DNA of 64,000 bases. Source: Acidobacteriota bacterium (GTDB taxonomy: Bacteria > Acidobacteriota > Thermoanaerobaculia > Multivoradales > Multivoraceae). The DNA is taken from NCBI GenBank assembly GCA_029263415.1, contig JAJCXN010000051.1, positions 310,001 to 374,000 on the forward strand, written 5' to 3'. The notes beneath the pieces were generated by a model. The model ran no database searches, had not been told where the DNA came from, and was given only the letters and a program-made list of their open reading frames with translations. The position numbers were made by a program, and so were the translations under genes. Positions 1-9,174 of the stretch are shown piece by piece (position 1 is the stretch's first letter; every line of letters starts with the position of its first letter).

Positions 1-1101
1 GATGAGGTTCACCGGCTCTCTCGCCAGGCGTTCGACGCACTTTTAAAGATCGTCGAAGAGCCGCCCTCGCACCTAACCTTCATCTTCGCGACCACCGAGA
101 TCGAAGCGGTGCCCGCCACCATTCTCTCTCGCTGCCAGGAATTTCATTTCCGCCGCGTCCCGGCCAAGGAGCTGGTCGACTACTTGGCGACCATCGCAAA
201 AGCTGAAGACATCACAGCGTCAGACACCGCTCTGCGCTTGATCGCGCGAGCAGGCGAAGGCAGCGTTCGCGATTCGGTCGCGCTCTTGGACCAACTTGCT
301 ACATTCGGCGGCGGTGCGGTTCCCGAAGAAGATGCTGCGCGCCTCCTTGGCGGCCTCGACACCGCTCTTTTTGAGCGCGCCTTGCTCGCCATCTTGGCGG
401 GCGACGGCATCACCCTCTCGGGACTCGTCGCTCAGATCGAAGACCGCGGCTACGACCCGCGCAGCGCCTTTGCCCAGTTCCTGGATTACCTGCGTGACGC
501 CCTACACCTATCAATGGGCGGACAAGATGCGGCCGAGCGGGTCGACCTTCCTGCAGACGAGTGTCGACGCCTAGAGAAGATCGCGGCCGAGGCCGGTTCA
601 GAGAATCTGTTACGGCTCCTACATCTCCTGCTCTCGAGCGAGCCGCTCTTGCGACGGGTAGAAGCGCCGGCGCTCGCGCTCGAGGTGTGCTGGCTACGCG
701 CTGCGGAGTTGCCCAAGCTGGTCGCACTTGAGCGCGCCATCGCGGGCGGCTCAGACGGCTCGACCCCCATTGAAGTCCAAGGCCTCGGTGATCGCGAGGC
801 CGGAAACAATAGCGCCGCCGCACCGGCCCGCGATGCCGACGTCAAAGCGGCGGCTGGCGCACGCGTGCCAACAACAGATCTGGCACCTTCCACTGCGCCC
901 ACAAAGGCTGTCGCCGCCCCCCCGGAAGCGAGAGCAGAGGCCGCACCCGAGGCCAAAGCCACAACCAAGCCTGTGCCAGCACCCGCAGAGGCGACCGACC
1001 CTGGCGTTCTGGCAAAAGCCGCTGAGCATCCGAGTGTGCAGGCGGTGCTAACAGTGTTCGGCGGCAACGTCGAGGCGGTTGAAGACATCGACCAACCTTA
1101 G
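1..1101 (+). CDS. dnaX: DNA polymerase III subunit gamma/tau (partial, 5' end missing)
   Basis: Clamp-loader ATPase subunit that opens the sliding clamp during replication. The frame is open from base 1, so the N-terminus lies outside the window. The first residues are DEVHRLS (Walker B and following), then a sensor-1 segment FIFATTE and the LSRCQEF motif, all diagnostic of DnaX. Lid and collar domains follow to about base 750. The last ~110 codons are an Ala/Pro-rich linker with a short C-terminal tail, so a long tau-specific domain V is not evident. I saw no A6G-type slippery heptamer in the visible part. It heads a dnaX-ybaB-recR cluster, a very common gene order. The family assignment is firm; only the Walker A region is missing. 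Confidence 0.96.
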   Translation, partial: DEVHRLSRQAFDALLKIVEEPPSHLTFIFATTEIEAVPATILSRCQEFHFRRVPAKELVDYLATIAKAEDITASDTALRLIARAGEGSVRDSVALLDQLATFGGGAVPEEDAARLLGGLDTALFERALLAILAGDGITLSGLVAQIEDRGYDPRSAFAQFLDYLRDALHLSMGGQDAAERVDLPADECRRLEKIAAEAGSENLLRLLHLLLSSEPLLRRVEAPALALEVCWLRAAELPKLVALERAIAGGSDGSTPIEVQGLGDREAGNNSAAAPARDADVKAAAGARVPTTDLAPSTAPTKAVAAPPEARAEAAPEAKATTKPVPAPAEATDPGVLAKAAEHPSVQAVLTVFGGNVEAVEDIDQP

Positions 1102-1163
1102 GCCTTCGGTATCTACACTGCCGCCTCCCTATCCAACCACAAACTCATAGAAGACTATTAGCA

Positions 1164-1469
1164 ATGAACATTGCCAAGCTAATGCAGCAAGCGCAGGAAA
1201 TGCAGTCGCGCATGCAAGACACGGTCAAGGACATTTGCGTCGAGCAGAGTGTTGCTGGCGGCATGGTCACCGTGCGCATGTCGGGCGACAAGACCCTGAC
1301 CGCCATCACCATCGACCCCGAACTGCTCGACCCTCAAGACCCAGCGATGGTCCAAGACTTGGTCCTCTCCGCGGTGAACGAAGCGGCATCGAAGGTCGAC
1401 GAGCAACTCAAGGGCGCCATGGGCGGCATGGCGGCGGGCATGGGCATACCTGGGCTGCCCGGCCTCTAG
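1164..1469 (+). CDS. YbaB/EbfC family nucleoid-associated protein
   Basis: Small (101 aa) DNA-binding, nucleoid-associated protein of the YbaB/EbfC family. It starts MNIAKLMQQAQEMQSRMQ, the usual N-terminal helix, followed by the GGMVTVRMSGDKTL beta core and the conserved DPELLDPQDPAMVQDLVLSA stretch, ending in the Gly/Met-rich tail GGMAAGMGIPGLPGL. It sits 62 bp after dnaX and 10 bp before recR, the order seen in most bacteria, so it is probably cotranscribed with both. Length is normal for the family. Confidence 0.96.
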   Translation: MNIAKLMQQAQEMQSRMQDTVKDICVEQSVAGGMVTVRMSGDKTLTAITIDPELLDPQDPAMVQDLVLSAVNEAASKVDEQLKGAMGGMAAGMGIPGLPGL

Positions 1470-1479
1470 TAGGCGTTCG

Positions 1480-2094
1480 ATGTCGTTTCACGAAGCTTCT
1501 TCGGACGCCACAAAAGGACCGCTAGCGACGCTCGTCGGCGAACTCTCGCGGTTGCCCGGCGTCGGCAAGAAGACCGCGGGCCGACTCGCTCACCACCTGC
1601 TCAAGGTCGAGCGCTCAGAAGCTGCGGCGCTGGCCGATGCCATCATCGACATCAAAGACAAGCTGTTTCACTGCTCGGTGTGCAACGCCATCACCGATGT
1701 TGAACCGTGCTCCTTGTGTACAGACCCGACGCGGGACCGCACGCGCATCTGCGTAGTGGAAGAGCCGTTCAACATTGCCCCGATCGAACGCACCGCTGAG
1801 TTCCACGGCCTCTACCATGTACTGCTCGGCGCGCTGGCGCCGCAACGCGGCATTGGCCCGGACCAGATCGCCACTGCGGCACTGCTCGGGCGGCTTGAAG
1901 GCGTCAAAGAGGTGGTGCTCGCGACGAACCCAAACGTCGAAGGCGAAGCAACCGCACTCTACCTCGCGCGGATTCTCGCGCCCTATGGAGTCAAGACCAC
2001 ACGCTTGGCCTTTGGCTTGCCGGTCGGCGGCGATCTCGAATTCATCGACGAGGTCACGCTCGCGCGCTCCTTTCTCGGCCGACAAGACTTGTGA
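1480..2094 (+). CDS. recR: Recombination protein RecR
   Basis: RecR acts with RecF/RecO to load RecA at single-strand gaps. The 204-aa product has the N-terminal helix-hairpin-helix (LSRLPGVGKKTAGRLAHHLL), a four-Cys zinc finger (CSVCN...CSLC, about residues 67-82) and a Toprim domain starting ICVVEEP and including ATNPNVEGEATALYLA. Length is normal. It starts at ATG 10 bp after ybaB, and its TGA overlaps the GTG of the following aminotransferase gene, which suggests translational coupling. recF lies 10 kb downstream in the same window, so both pathway members are present. Confidence 0.96.
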   Translation: MSFHEASSDATKGPLATLVGELSRLPGVGKKTAGRLAHHLLKVERSEAAALADAIIDIKDKLFHCSVCNAITDVEPCSLCTDPTRDRTRICVVEEPFNIAPIERTAEFHGLYHVLLGALAPQRGIGPDQIATAALLGRLEGVKEVVLATNPNVEGEATALYLARILAPYGVKTTRLAFGLPVGGDLEFIDEVTLARSFLGRQDL

Positions 2095-3449
2095 CCAGGA
2101 GCAGGCTCGGTGCTGGCGACTTGCTGCCCCAGTGGTCGAGTGGCGATGGGGAGCTGGCGGCCGGTGGCCCGGCTTCAAGAGAAGGCTTCGCTCGCGATCT
2201 TGCCCGCTTTGAAGCGCCAGGTATCAACACCTTGATCGCGGGCGCCACCAACATGGTGCTCGCAGAAGCTCGCGGCGCCAACCTGCTCGACACCGACGGC
2301 AAAGTCACCATCGACCTGATCTCGGGCTTCGGCGCGGCGTTGTTGGGACACCGTAACCCCCGGGTGGTCGAGGCGATCAAACAACAAGCCGATCTGCTTG
2401 TGCATGGCCTCGGCGACGTTTATGCGAACCCTGCACGCATCGAACTCGCGCGCGCCCTCAGCAGGCGAGCACCCGGGCCCAACACGCAGGTGTACTTCGC
2501 GGTCTCGGGGTCCGACGCGGTCGAGATCGCGCTCAAGACAGCCGTCCTTCATACCGGCCGCGACCGGGTGATCGCGTTTGACCCGGGCTACCACGGCTTG
2601 ACCCTGGGCGCGCTCCAGGCCACCTCCAGGCCCGCGTTTCGCGAACCGTTCACTGCCCACGCTGGCCAACACATCACGCGCTTGCCCTTCGGCTGTGACC
2701 CTGGGCGCATCGCGCAAGAACTCAGCAGCAACGACGTTGCGGCGATCCTCTTCGAGCCGATCGTCGGCCGCGAGGGGGTACTCTTTCCTCCCGATGGTTG
2801 GATCGCGGCGTTGCTGAAAAGCGCACGCGAAACCAACACTGTCTCGATTGCCGATGAGATCTTTACCGGCATGAGGCGCTGCGGCCCTTGGTTCGCGCAC
2901 TCCCCAGACGAAAACTCAGACGGCGCTCCCGCCACAGACCACGTAGCTCGAGATTGCGCAGATCTCATCTGCTGTGGCAAGGCGCTGGGCGGCGGCATGC
3001 CGATCGGCGCTGTGCTCGGTCCCACGGAGTTCTTCGAGCGCTGGGACACAGGTGGTGAGGCTCTGCACACCGGCACGTTTGTGGGCCACCCTCTGGCTTG
3101 CGCTGCAGCCCTCGCTGTTCTAGCGGAACTGGAACAACCGTGGGTCGACGAGCGCCTCGGCGCCGTCGAAGCAGCGTTTGATGAACTGGCGTCAGCTGCG
3201 CAGAACTACGGCTCGCTGAGCGTGCGGGGGCAAGGAGCGCTGTGGGCGATCCAGTGCGCCACCCGCGCTCAGGCGCGCGATCTGGTCGACGGCGCGCGAG
3301 CAGGCGGCCTCGTGCTCCTCGCTGGTGGGCCGGACGCACAGGTGGTCCAGGTGGTCCCGCCCCTGGCGATCACCGACCAACAGTTGGGCTACGTCGTCGA
3401 CACCTTGACGGGGTTGTTCCCCTCGCTCTCGACCTGTCCGAACTCCTAG
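2091..3449 (+). CDS. Class III PLP-dependent aminotransferase
   Basis: Fold-type I aminotransferase of subgroup III (the family containing ornithine, acetylornithine, 4-aminobutyrate and glutamate-1-semialdehyde enzymes). Visible motifs: the N-terminal DTDGKVTIDLISGFGAALLG segment, AVSGSDAVEIALK for cofactor phosphate binding, the IADEIFTGMRR motif with the Asp that contacts the pyridine nitrogen, and CCGKALGGGMPIGAV with the Schiff-base Lys. It starts at GTG overlapping the recR stop by four bases. The substrate cannot be deduced from sequence or context. Its 3' end overlaps the convergent DegT gene by four bases. Length (452 aa) is normal. Confidence 0.9.
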   Translation: MTRSRLGAGDLLPQWSSGDGELAAGGPASREGFARDLARFEAPGINTLIAGATNMVLAEARGANLLDTDGKVTIDLISGFGAALLGHRNPRVVEAIKQQADLLVHGLGDVYANPARIELARALSRRAPGPNTQVYFAVSGSDAVEIALKTAVLHTGRDRVIAFDPGYHGLTLGALQATSRPAFREPFTAHAGQHITRLPFGCDPGRIAQELSSNDVAAILFEPIVGREGVLFPPDGWIAALLKSARETNTVSIADEIFTGMRRCGPWFAHSPDENSDGAPATDHVARDCADLICCGKALGGGMPIGAVLGPTEFFERWDTGGEALHTGTFVGHPLACAAALAVLAELEQPWVDERLGAVEAAFDELASAAQNYGSLSVRGQGALWAIQCATRAQARDLVDGARAGGLVLLAGGPDAQVVQVVPPLAITDQQLGYVVDTLTGLFPSLSTCPNS

Positions 3450-4702
3450 GAACTGGTTGCATCGCACACAGCGTCGATCACTTGCTGCGTGTGCGCGTCG
3501 GTTTGGTAGGGGTTCATCGGCAAGCTCAATACGCGTGTGCAGAGCTCCTCGCTCACCGGCAGAGAGCCGGCGCCTCGCCCGAACGCCGCGTACGCAGGCT
3601 GCAAGTGCATCGGCAGCGGGTAGTAGACAACAGATGGCACGCCGCACTCTTTGAGCCGTGACTGCACCGTATCGCGGTCGTCCACCTGAACGGTGTACTG
3701 AGCCCAGGCGCAGGCGGTTGCCTGGTTCTCCAACAAACCTGCGCGCTGGTCATCTGGGTCGCTGCCCAGAGGACATTGCACGCGATCACAGCCCGCAAGC
3801 CCCTTGGAGTAACTCCTAGCCAACACGTCTCGGGCGGCGAGCTCTTCGGAGAACACCACCAGCTTCTCGAGCAGGACCGCGGCTTGCAGGCTGTCGAGCC
3901 GACCGTTGAGGCCGAGCCGAACAATCTCGTAGCGTCGTTCTCCGTAGCCGTGTTGCCTCACCGACCGCAGCGCCTCCGCCTTGTGTTCATCGTCACAAAA
4001 GATGGCGCCACCATCGCCATACCCACCCAACGGTTTTGCTGGATAGAAGCTGGTGCCGGTGTACGGCGCGAGCCTGCCGACCGCGTCGTCCTTGGTTGGG
4101 CCAAGCGCCGCGCCGAAGCTCTGAGCCGCGTCATCGATCAACAAGAGGCCTTCACGATCGCACAGCCTCTTGAGCGCCTCATAGTCAGCCGGCAGGCCGA
4201 AGAGGTCGACCGCCAGGACCACGCGCGGCCTCAGCTTCCCGGCGCGCTTCACGTTGCAGATCTGCTCCTCGAGAGAGGCGGGCGAGATGTTGAAAGAGTC
4301 CCGCTCAACGTCGACAAAGACCGGCTCCGCGCCGCACAGCATCGCCACTTCAGCGGTCGCGGTGAACGTGAATGAGGGTACAAAGACGGCGTCACCGGCG
4401 CCAATCCCTTCGGCAATCATGGGCATCAACAATGCGTCCGTGCCCGACGAGCAGGCGATGACCGCGCCCGCGCCCACCCGCTCTGCCAGGGCCTGCTCGA
4501 GCTCGATCACTTCGGGGCCCATGACATACTTGCCGTGGTCAAGAATTGCTGCAAAGCGCTTGTCAATGGCCGAGCGCAATCGTCGCGCTTGGTGTTCAAG
4601 GCCTACAAACGGCACTGCGTCTGGCACTGGATGGCTCACTTCGTCCCTTTGTTGCGGCCCGCTCGGGGCCTCCTTCGAAAATCGTATCTTTGCGGACACC
4701 AT
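3446..4702 (-). CDS. DegT/DnrJ/EryC1/StrS family sugar aminotransferase
   Basis: PLP-dependent aminotransferase that typically converts a nucleotide-linked keto-sugar to an amino-sugar for LPS, capsule or glycoprotein glycans. Shown by the VMGPEVIELEQALAERVG start of the fold, the SSGTDALLMPM cofactor loop, VFVPSFTFTATAEV, IDDAAQSFGA and the Schiff-base Lys in TSFYPAKPLGGYGDGGA. The C-terminal half has the usual VVYYPLPMHLQPAYA motif. Length (418 aa) includes a ~25-residue N-terminal extension. It is divergent from the glycosyltransferase gene with only 32 bp between the starts, so the two probably share a control region and a role in surface glycan formation. The exact sugar is unknown. Confidence 0.92.
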   Translation of the reverse strand: MVSAKIRFSKEAPSGPQQRDEVSHPVPDAVPFVGLEHQARRLRSAIDKRFAAILDHGKYVMGPEVIELEQALAERVGAGAVIACSSGTDALLMPMIAEGIGAGDAVFVPSFTFTATAEVAMLCGAEPVFVDVERDSFNISPASLEEQICNVKRAGKLRPRVVLAVDLFGLPADYEALKRLCDREGLLLIDDAAQSFGAALGPTKDDAVGRLAPYTGTSFYPAKPLGGYGDGGAIFCDDEHKAEALRSVRQHGYGERRYEIVRLGLNGRLDSLQAAVLLEKLVVFSEELAARDVLARSYSKGLAGCDRVQCPLGSDPDDQRAGLLENQATACAWAQYTVQVDDRDTVQSRLKECGVPSVVYYPLPMHLQPAYAAFGRGAGSLPVSEELCTRVLSLPMNPYQTDAHTQQVIDAVCDATSS

Positions 4703-4734
4703 CGGTCGACCGCCGGGCTCAGATTACCACCGCA

Positions 4735-6000
4735 ATGAACAGCCCGGCCCCCGAGGCTCCGACCCCAGACCTCAGGCCCCCAGAGCCGCGCGTCCGGGTC
4801 TTGTGGGTCACTACAAAATGCCCGTGGCCCGCTATAGACGGCGGCCGGCTGTTGGTTGCTCAAACCCTTCAGGCGCTCGACCCAGAGGCGATCGATGTCA
4901 CCTTGGTTGGTCCTTGGGCGCCCGACGCCGCTCAAGAGCGGGTGTTGCGCGACATCTTCCCCGTGGTTTCGCGGATCGTCGCAGCGACCGCGCACCCGAC
5001 CAAGTTGGGCGAGCTGGCCCTGGGTGCCCGGATCGCGGCACACTGTGCGGCGTCGATGTTCACCGCTCGAGCGATGCCGGTTACAGCGCTCAAGCACCAG
5101 CACCCTGCCCTCAGCGCCCGGCTGGCCGAACTCCTCGATGCTTCCTGCTTTGACGTCATCCACGTCGAACAGCCGCACGCCATGGGTCCGCTCCCCGCCA
5201 CCAACATCCCGATCGTCCTGCGTGCCCAGAACGTCGAAACGGATCTTTGGCGTCGGTACGCTGCCGCTTTGCCCTGGCCCCAGCGGTTTTTGGTCAACCG
5301 CCAGGCACGGGCCGTTGCTCGTTGGGAGCAAGCGGTCGCCGTGCGCGCGCGGAGCGTGCTCGCGATCAGCGAAGAGGACCGACTTGGATTCGAACGGCTC
5401 GGGTTGGACCCCGAACAGCTGGAATGGCTACCGCCACCAGTGCCCCAGCACCTGGAGCGGCCGTCCGCTTCACAGACCGGGCTGTCGGGCGCTCCACCGC
5501 TGGTCCTGTTCGGCGGCTCGTCATGGAGGCCGAACCAGATCGGCGAACGCGCCTTCATCGACTTGGCCTGGCCCGCGATCTCTCAACGGCACCCGGGTGC
5601 CGTACTTAACACCTTTGGTTTGAGCGACCGCCGACCGCGTCCAAAAACCCTGCATCACAGCGCTCCCAACGACTCGAGCCAGGCGCTGGTGGAGGGGACC
5701 ATCTTGGTTGTTCCTGCGACCGTGACCTCAGGGGTTCGCATGAAGATTCTCGAGGCGTTCGCACGCGGTGTCTGCGTGATCACCTCCGATGCGGGAGCCC
5801 GAGGGCTGAGCACGACCGCGCGCCAAGCGATCGCTATCGCCCAAACGCCTGGACAGTGGGCCGACGCGGTAGCCGAGCTCGCCCCGCTCGAGGCTCGAAA
5901 GGAACGCGCCGAGGCTGGTCGTCTAGCGCTTGCGGTCGACCACGATCCCGTGATCGTCGGGGGCCTGCTGCTGAGTTGCTACCAAACCGCAAGAAACTAG
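4735..6000 (+). CDS. Glycosyltransferase (GT4/GT1-like, TIGR03087-type)
   Basis: Predicted GT-B fold glycosyltransferase, 421 aa from the ATG at 4735; the frame is open further upstream, but that would run into the divergent gene. The N-terminus (VLWVTTKCPWPAIDGGRLLV) has the Gly-rich loop of family 4 enzymes. The middle carries HVEQPHAMGP and RAQNVETDLWRR, typical of exopolysaccharide-linked sugar transferases of the PEP-CTERM/EpsH1 type. The C-terminal nucleotide-sugar region includes MKILEAFARGVCVITSDAGARGL. Divergent from a DegT-type aminotransferase, which supports a role in a surface polysaccharide. Donor and acceptor are unknown. Confidence 0.85.
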   Translation: MNSPAPEAPTPDLRPPEPRVRVLWVTTKCPWPAIDGGRLLVAQTLQALDPEAIDVTLVGPWAPDAAQERVLRDIFPVVSRIVAATAHPTKLGELALGARIAAHCAASMFTARAMPVTALKHQHPALSARLAELLDASCFDVIHVEQPHAMGPLPATNIPIVLRAQNVETDLWRRYAAALPWPQRFLVNRQARAVARWEQAVAVRARSVLAISEEDRLGFERLGLDPEQLEWLPPPVPQHLERPSASQTGLSGAPPLVLFGGSSWRPNQIGERAFIDLAWPAISQRHPGAVLNTFGLSDRRPRPKTLHHSAPNDSSQALVEGTILVVPATVTSGVRMKILEAFARGVCVITSDAGARGLSTTARQAIAIAQTPGQWADAVAELAPLEARKERAEAGRLALAVDHDPVIVGGLLLSCYQTARN

Positions 6001-6133
6001 TCCTTGGGCGCCCCGCAACTCCTCGCGCTATTGCCGAACTGGCGCCACGTCGGCCCGCGCTTGCCGCTGCTAGGATCGGCATTCTTGTTCTCTCATCCCT
6101 CCCAGGCCTTGCTCTGATGCAGAGCGACCGTCC

Positions 6134-7159
6134 GTGGGTCGCCCATCCCGAATCCCGAGACACTTTCTCTTGAACCTGCGTAGCTTTGACGCCTTTAGCC
6201 ACCTCTCCGAAGACCAGGAGAAGTTGCTGCTCGCGACCACCCGTCGGACCTCGGTCGATCCCGGGGGCTTGCTCATCGAGCACAACCAGCTTTCACAGGA
6301 GGCATATATCGTCGCCGAAGGCGAAGTGGTGCTCGAACGCACCACCGCCATGGGCCCATTGCGACTGGCGACACTGAAGGCGGGGGACATCTTCGGAGAG
6401 ATGAGTTTCTTGGAGGCCAAACCGCGCTCGGTGAACGCGAAGGCGCAGGGCGAAACAACCCTCCTGCTCATCGATCGGCGCGCGGTCGCCGCCACCATCG
6501 GAGCCAACCCATTGTTCGAGGTCTCCTTGTATTGGGCGTTCTGGCGCAGCCTGTCCACCAAGCTGCGCGATACCAACGAGCTCCTGTTGCGGTTCTTCGA
6601 TGCCACGACTGACGCGGCTCCACCGCAACCCTTGCGCAAGCCGAAGGACATTCTGGTCGATGTCGCCACCCGGCGCGAGGCCTTAAGGGCGCTGTCGCTC
6701 TCCAACATGGAGGTCAATTTCCTGGCGTCTCTGGCTGAAGCGAAGGAGCTCGAGCCCGAACAGCGATTGCTGCGGACCGGCGACCCCGCGACCGAAATGT
6801 ACGTGGTCGTCTCGGGTCGAGTGATGGTGTCTCAGCAAATCCCAGGCGCAGGCGAAGAAGCCCTCGCCTTCCTGGAACCAGGCGCGCTCTTCGGCGAGAT
6901 GGGACTGCTCGATCAGGCGCCACGCTGCGCAGATGCCGGAGCAACCGCCGAGGGCGCTGTGGTTCTCGCGTTGCGCGCTGAGGTCCTGACCAAAGTCCTT
7001 AACCCGCAAAAGGCGTCGTCCTTAAGGCTGCTCAAAACGCTGTGCTCCACTCTCTCGGGTCGAGTCCGCGACACCAACGAGAAACTCGTCGGTTGGTACC
7101 TACTCGCCGGCGGTCAGATCCCCGGCCTCGATGGCACCGGCAGCGAGAGCTCTTCGTAG
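6134..7159 (+). CDS. Protein with two cyclic nucleotide-binding-like domains
   Basis: 341-aa protein with two CNB (cNMP-binding, CRP-like) beta-roll domains, at about residues 20-140 and 200-315. Each has the Gly-turn and phosphate-binding-cassette-like segment: AGDIFGEMSFLEAKPRSVNA in the first and PGALFGEMGLLDQAPRCADA in the second. Each shows the GE but replaces or shifts the ribose-binding Arg context. No helix-turn-helix, kinase or membrane segment is visible, so it resembles a regulatory-subunit-only protein. GTG at 6134 was used; an in-frame TTG at 6170, just before NLRSFDAF, is an alternative. The 3' end overlaps the convergent mutY by 60 bp. Partner and ligand are unknown. Confidence 0.85.
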   Translation: MGRPSRIPRHFLLNLRSFDAFSHLSEDQEKLLLATTRRTSVDPGGLLIEHNQLSQEAYIVAEGEVVLERTTAMGPLRLATLKAGDIFGEMSFLEAKPRSVNAKAQGETTLLLIDRRAVAATIGANPLFEVSLYWAFWRSLSTKLRDTNELLLRFFDATTDAAPPQPLRKPKDILVDVATRREALRALSLSNMEVNFLASLAEAKELEPEQRLLRTGDPATEMYVVVSGRVMVSQQIPGAGEEALAFLEPGALFGEMGLLDQAPRCADAGATAEGAVVLALRAEVLTKVLNPQKASSLRLLKTLCSTLSGRVRDTNEKLVGWYLLAGGQIPGLDGTGSESSS

Positions 7160-8326
7160 CTCAACCACCGCCTTGTGCATCATCGACGACGTTGGCAAGG
7201 GCTCTTGGCCGCGCCATCGGCCGTGATCGTCGAAGTCGTCGAGCGACACCCAGCGGAGCGCCGTACCGGACCCTCGCTGGCCGGTCGGCAAGGTCGCAGG
7301 CCTTCCTTGAGGGTGTCGTTGAAGCAGCACCACCGTGTAGTCGGTCCTGGTGATGGAATGCTTGAACCGGCCCAGCTCGGTGGATTCTTGGTGCGATTCG
7401 CGCTCGTCTTGTTCGGCGAACGGCGGCGGAAGCCAACGGCCACCGAGAACGGTCGCATCCTCGGCGCGGCGCCGAAGCAAGAGTTCTGGGCCGCCCAGCG
7501 TTGACGACGGCGCTCTGAGTTCGATCGCGCATCGCCACCATCGTTTCCGGCGATCCCGTCTTGCCACCGCCTGAGGGAACGCATGCTCAAGACCCACCGC
7601 GGACGCGCCGCAGTCCCTTTGCAGCGGGCACTCGCTGCAACTCGGCTTCTGCTTGCGACAGACCAAGGCGCCGAGCTCCATCAGGGCCTGGTTCGAGGTT
7701 CCCGGCCGATCGTGGTCTAGCAGTTGGTCCGCCGCCGCCTGCAAGAGCCGGCGCGGGGCGCGGAGCTTGAGGTTGCCCTCGACCATTCGCACTCGAGCAA
7801 GCACGCGCTCTACATTGCCGTCGAGGACCGCAACCGCTTCCGTGAACGCAATGCTGGCGATCGCGGCTGCGGTGTACTCGCCAACCCCGGGCAACTGGCG
7901 CAAGCCGTGTACGCACTGTGGAAACCCCCCTCGTTCGACGATTGCCCGCGCCGCCCCTTGCAGCGCCTCGGCGCGGCGGTAGTAGCCAAGGCCACTCCAC
8001 TGCTCGCGAACCCTCTCTGGGGCAGCGGCGGCAAGGCTTGCTACGTCTGGAAAAGCCTGTAGAAAGTCGAGATAGCGCGGAAGTACCACATCGACCTGCG
8101 TCTGCTGCAGCATGATCTCAGAAACCAGGACGCGGTACGGGTCGGGCTTGGCCGCGCCAGTAACCCGCCACGGAAGGCGGCGCTGGTGCTCTTGGTACCA
8201 GTTCAAGACGCGAGCACGAGCCTCCGCGCCAAGCTCACCCGTGCCGCTCGCTTGGGGACGCCGCGGTTCGCTTTGGAGAGCGTCTTCCGCCTGGCCTTCT
8301 TTTGTTACCCTAACTCCTTGTGCCAT
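7100..8326 (-). CDS. mutY: A/G-specific adenine DNA glycosylase
   Basis: Removes adenine mispaired with 8-oxoguanine. The 408-aa product has LPWR, the EIMLQQTQV helix containing the catalytic Glu, the helix-hairpin-helix LRQLPGVGEYTAAAIASIAF with the following catalytic Asp in VAVLDGNVERVLARV, and a 4Fe-4S loop with spacing C-X6-C-X2-C-X5-C (CRKQKPSCSECPLQRDC). The C-terminal third is the NUDIX-like 8-oxoG recognition domain. It is transcribed away from the origin. Its 3' end overlaps the cyclic-nucleotide-binding gene. Confidence 0.96.
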   Translation of the reverse strand: MAQGVRVTKEGQAEDALQSEPRRPQASGTGELGAEARARVLNWYQEHQRRLPWRVTGAAKPDPYRVLVSEIMLQQTQVDVVLPRYLDFLQAFPDVASLAAAAPERVREQWSGLGYYRRAEALQGAARAIVERGGFPQCVHGLRQLPGVGEYTAAAIASIAFTEAVAVLDGNVERVLARVRMVEGNLKLRAPRRLLQAAADQLLDHDRPGTSNQALMELGALVCRKQKPSCSECPLQRDCGASAVGLEHAFPQAVARRDRRKRWWRCAIELRAPSSTLGGPELLLRRRAEDATVLGGRWLPPPFAEQDERESHQESTELGRFKHSITRTDYTVVLLQRHPQGRPATLPTGQRGSGTALRWVSLDDFDDHGRWRGQEPLPTSSMMHKAVVELRRALAAGAIEAGDLTAGE

Positions 8327-9174
8327 CGATTCTTAACCGCCCGCTTCCTGGGTTGCGCCGCAAACTCAAACACCTTCGGCCTTGCCGGAACTGAGCGCCA
8401 TTGCTATCATCTCCTCTTCGCCTAAGAGCCCATCCCTTCCCACTCATTGCCCGACCTCATTGATATCGAGCTGGCGTTCTCTCCAGACAAGAGGCCGTTA
8501 CCAGCCAACCCAGTGAGTACACTTTCCACAGGCTGCGGAATTCTTGTGGAACGCACTAGCGGAGCTGTGTCTTCTACCACCCTTGTGGAGCGCTTCTTCG
8601 CGTTCCTCGCACTGGTCCGAAATCCCATATCCCCCTTGAATTTGCTTGGTTTTCTTCCGCCTCCGTCAACGGATCACATCGTTCTTCGAGAGACTGTGGA
8701 AAGCGTGCCTGATTGACTCCCTATTCAAGTGACTTTTGTCTTTGTTCCTGCAAATCTTCCCAACCTTAGCCTCCTACAATAGCCGCGCACAGTTGCCTCG
8801 ACATTCATCAGTGGTCAGCGACCGATCCCTTCGGCTTGGCCCAGTTATTCGATCGGCCCTCTCTCGTGAACACTTCGCTCCTTCGACGCTTCGTACTACT
8901 TTGAAGCGTTCCAAAAACGGCCCGAGGAGGAGCCTCCCTATTTGTGGGTTTCTTTCACTTGATTGGTTTCGTTGAACCTTCCTTTCTTTCTCCGTTTTCT
9001 TTATGTTTGGCGGATCTCTTTCGCCGAGCGCTACCGTGTCTGCCCGCCTCTAGCGCGCTCTGTTGTGTCAATGACCACGCTGGAACGCTACCGTGTCGGT
9101 CTTCGTACTAGAGTCCATGCGTCTGCTCGCTTGTGGAGCTCATCCAAAAACCCCTTTGCTTCTTTGGGTTCCCT
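8327..9174. other. Intergenic region upstream of dnaA, left part of candidate oriC
   Basis: An 848-bp stretch without a credible gene between mutY and dnaA. It holds five copies of the core TGTGGA/TCCACA: CTTTCCACA at 8522-8530, TGTGGA at 8545-8550 and 8584-8589, TGTGGAAAG at 8695-8703 (exact inverse of the first) and TGTGGA at 9132-9137. They resemble degenerate DnaA boxes (consensus TTATCCACA) with two mismatches. A pyrimidine-rich, relatively AT-rich tract lies at about 8940-9015. The 12-mer CGCTACCGTGTC occurs twice, near 9029 and 9086. Position next to dnaA and the box density support origin or dnaA autoregulatory function. Confidence 0.6.

Noticed and set aside
1-1101. Programmed frameshift site in dnaX
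   Set aside because: No A-rich slippery heptamer in the visible part; the 5' part is outside the window.
2175-2900. 241-codon minus-strand frame inside the class III aminotransferase
   Set aside because: Typical GC-rich antisense shadow, Arg/Gly-rich and without any recognisable domain.
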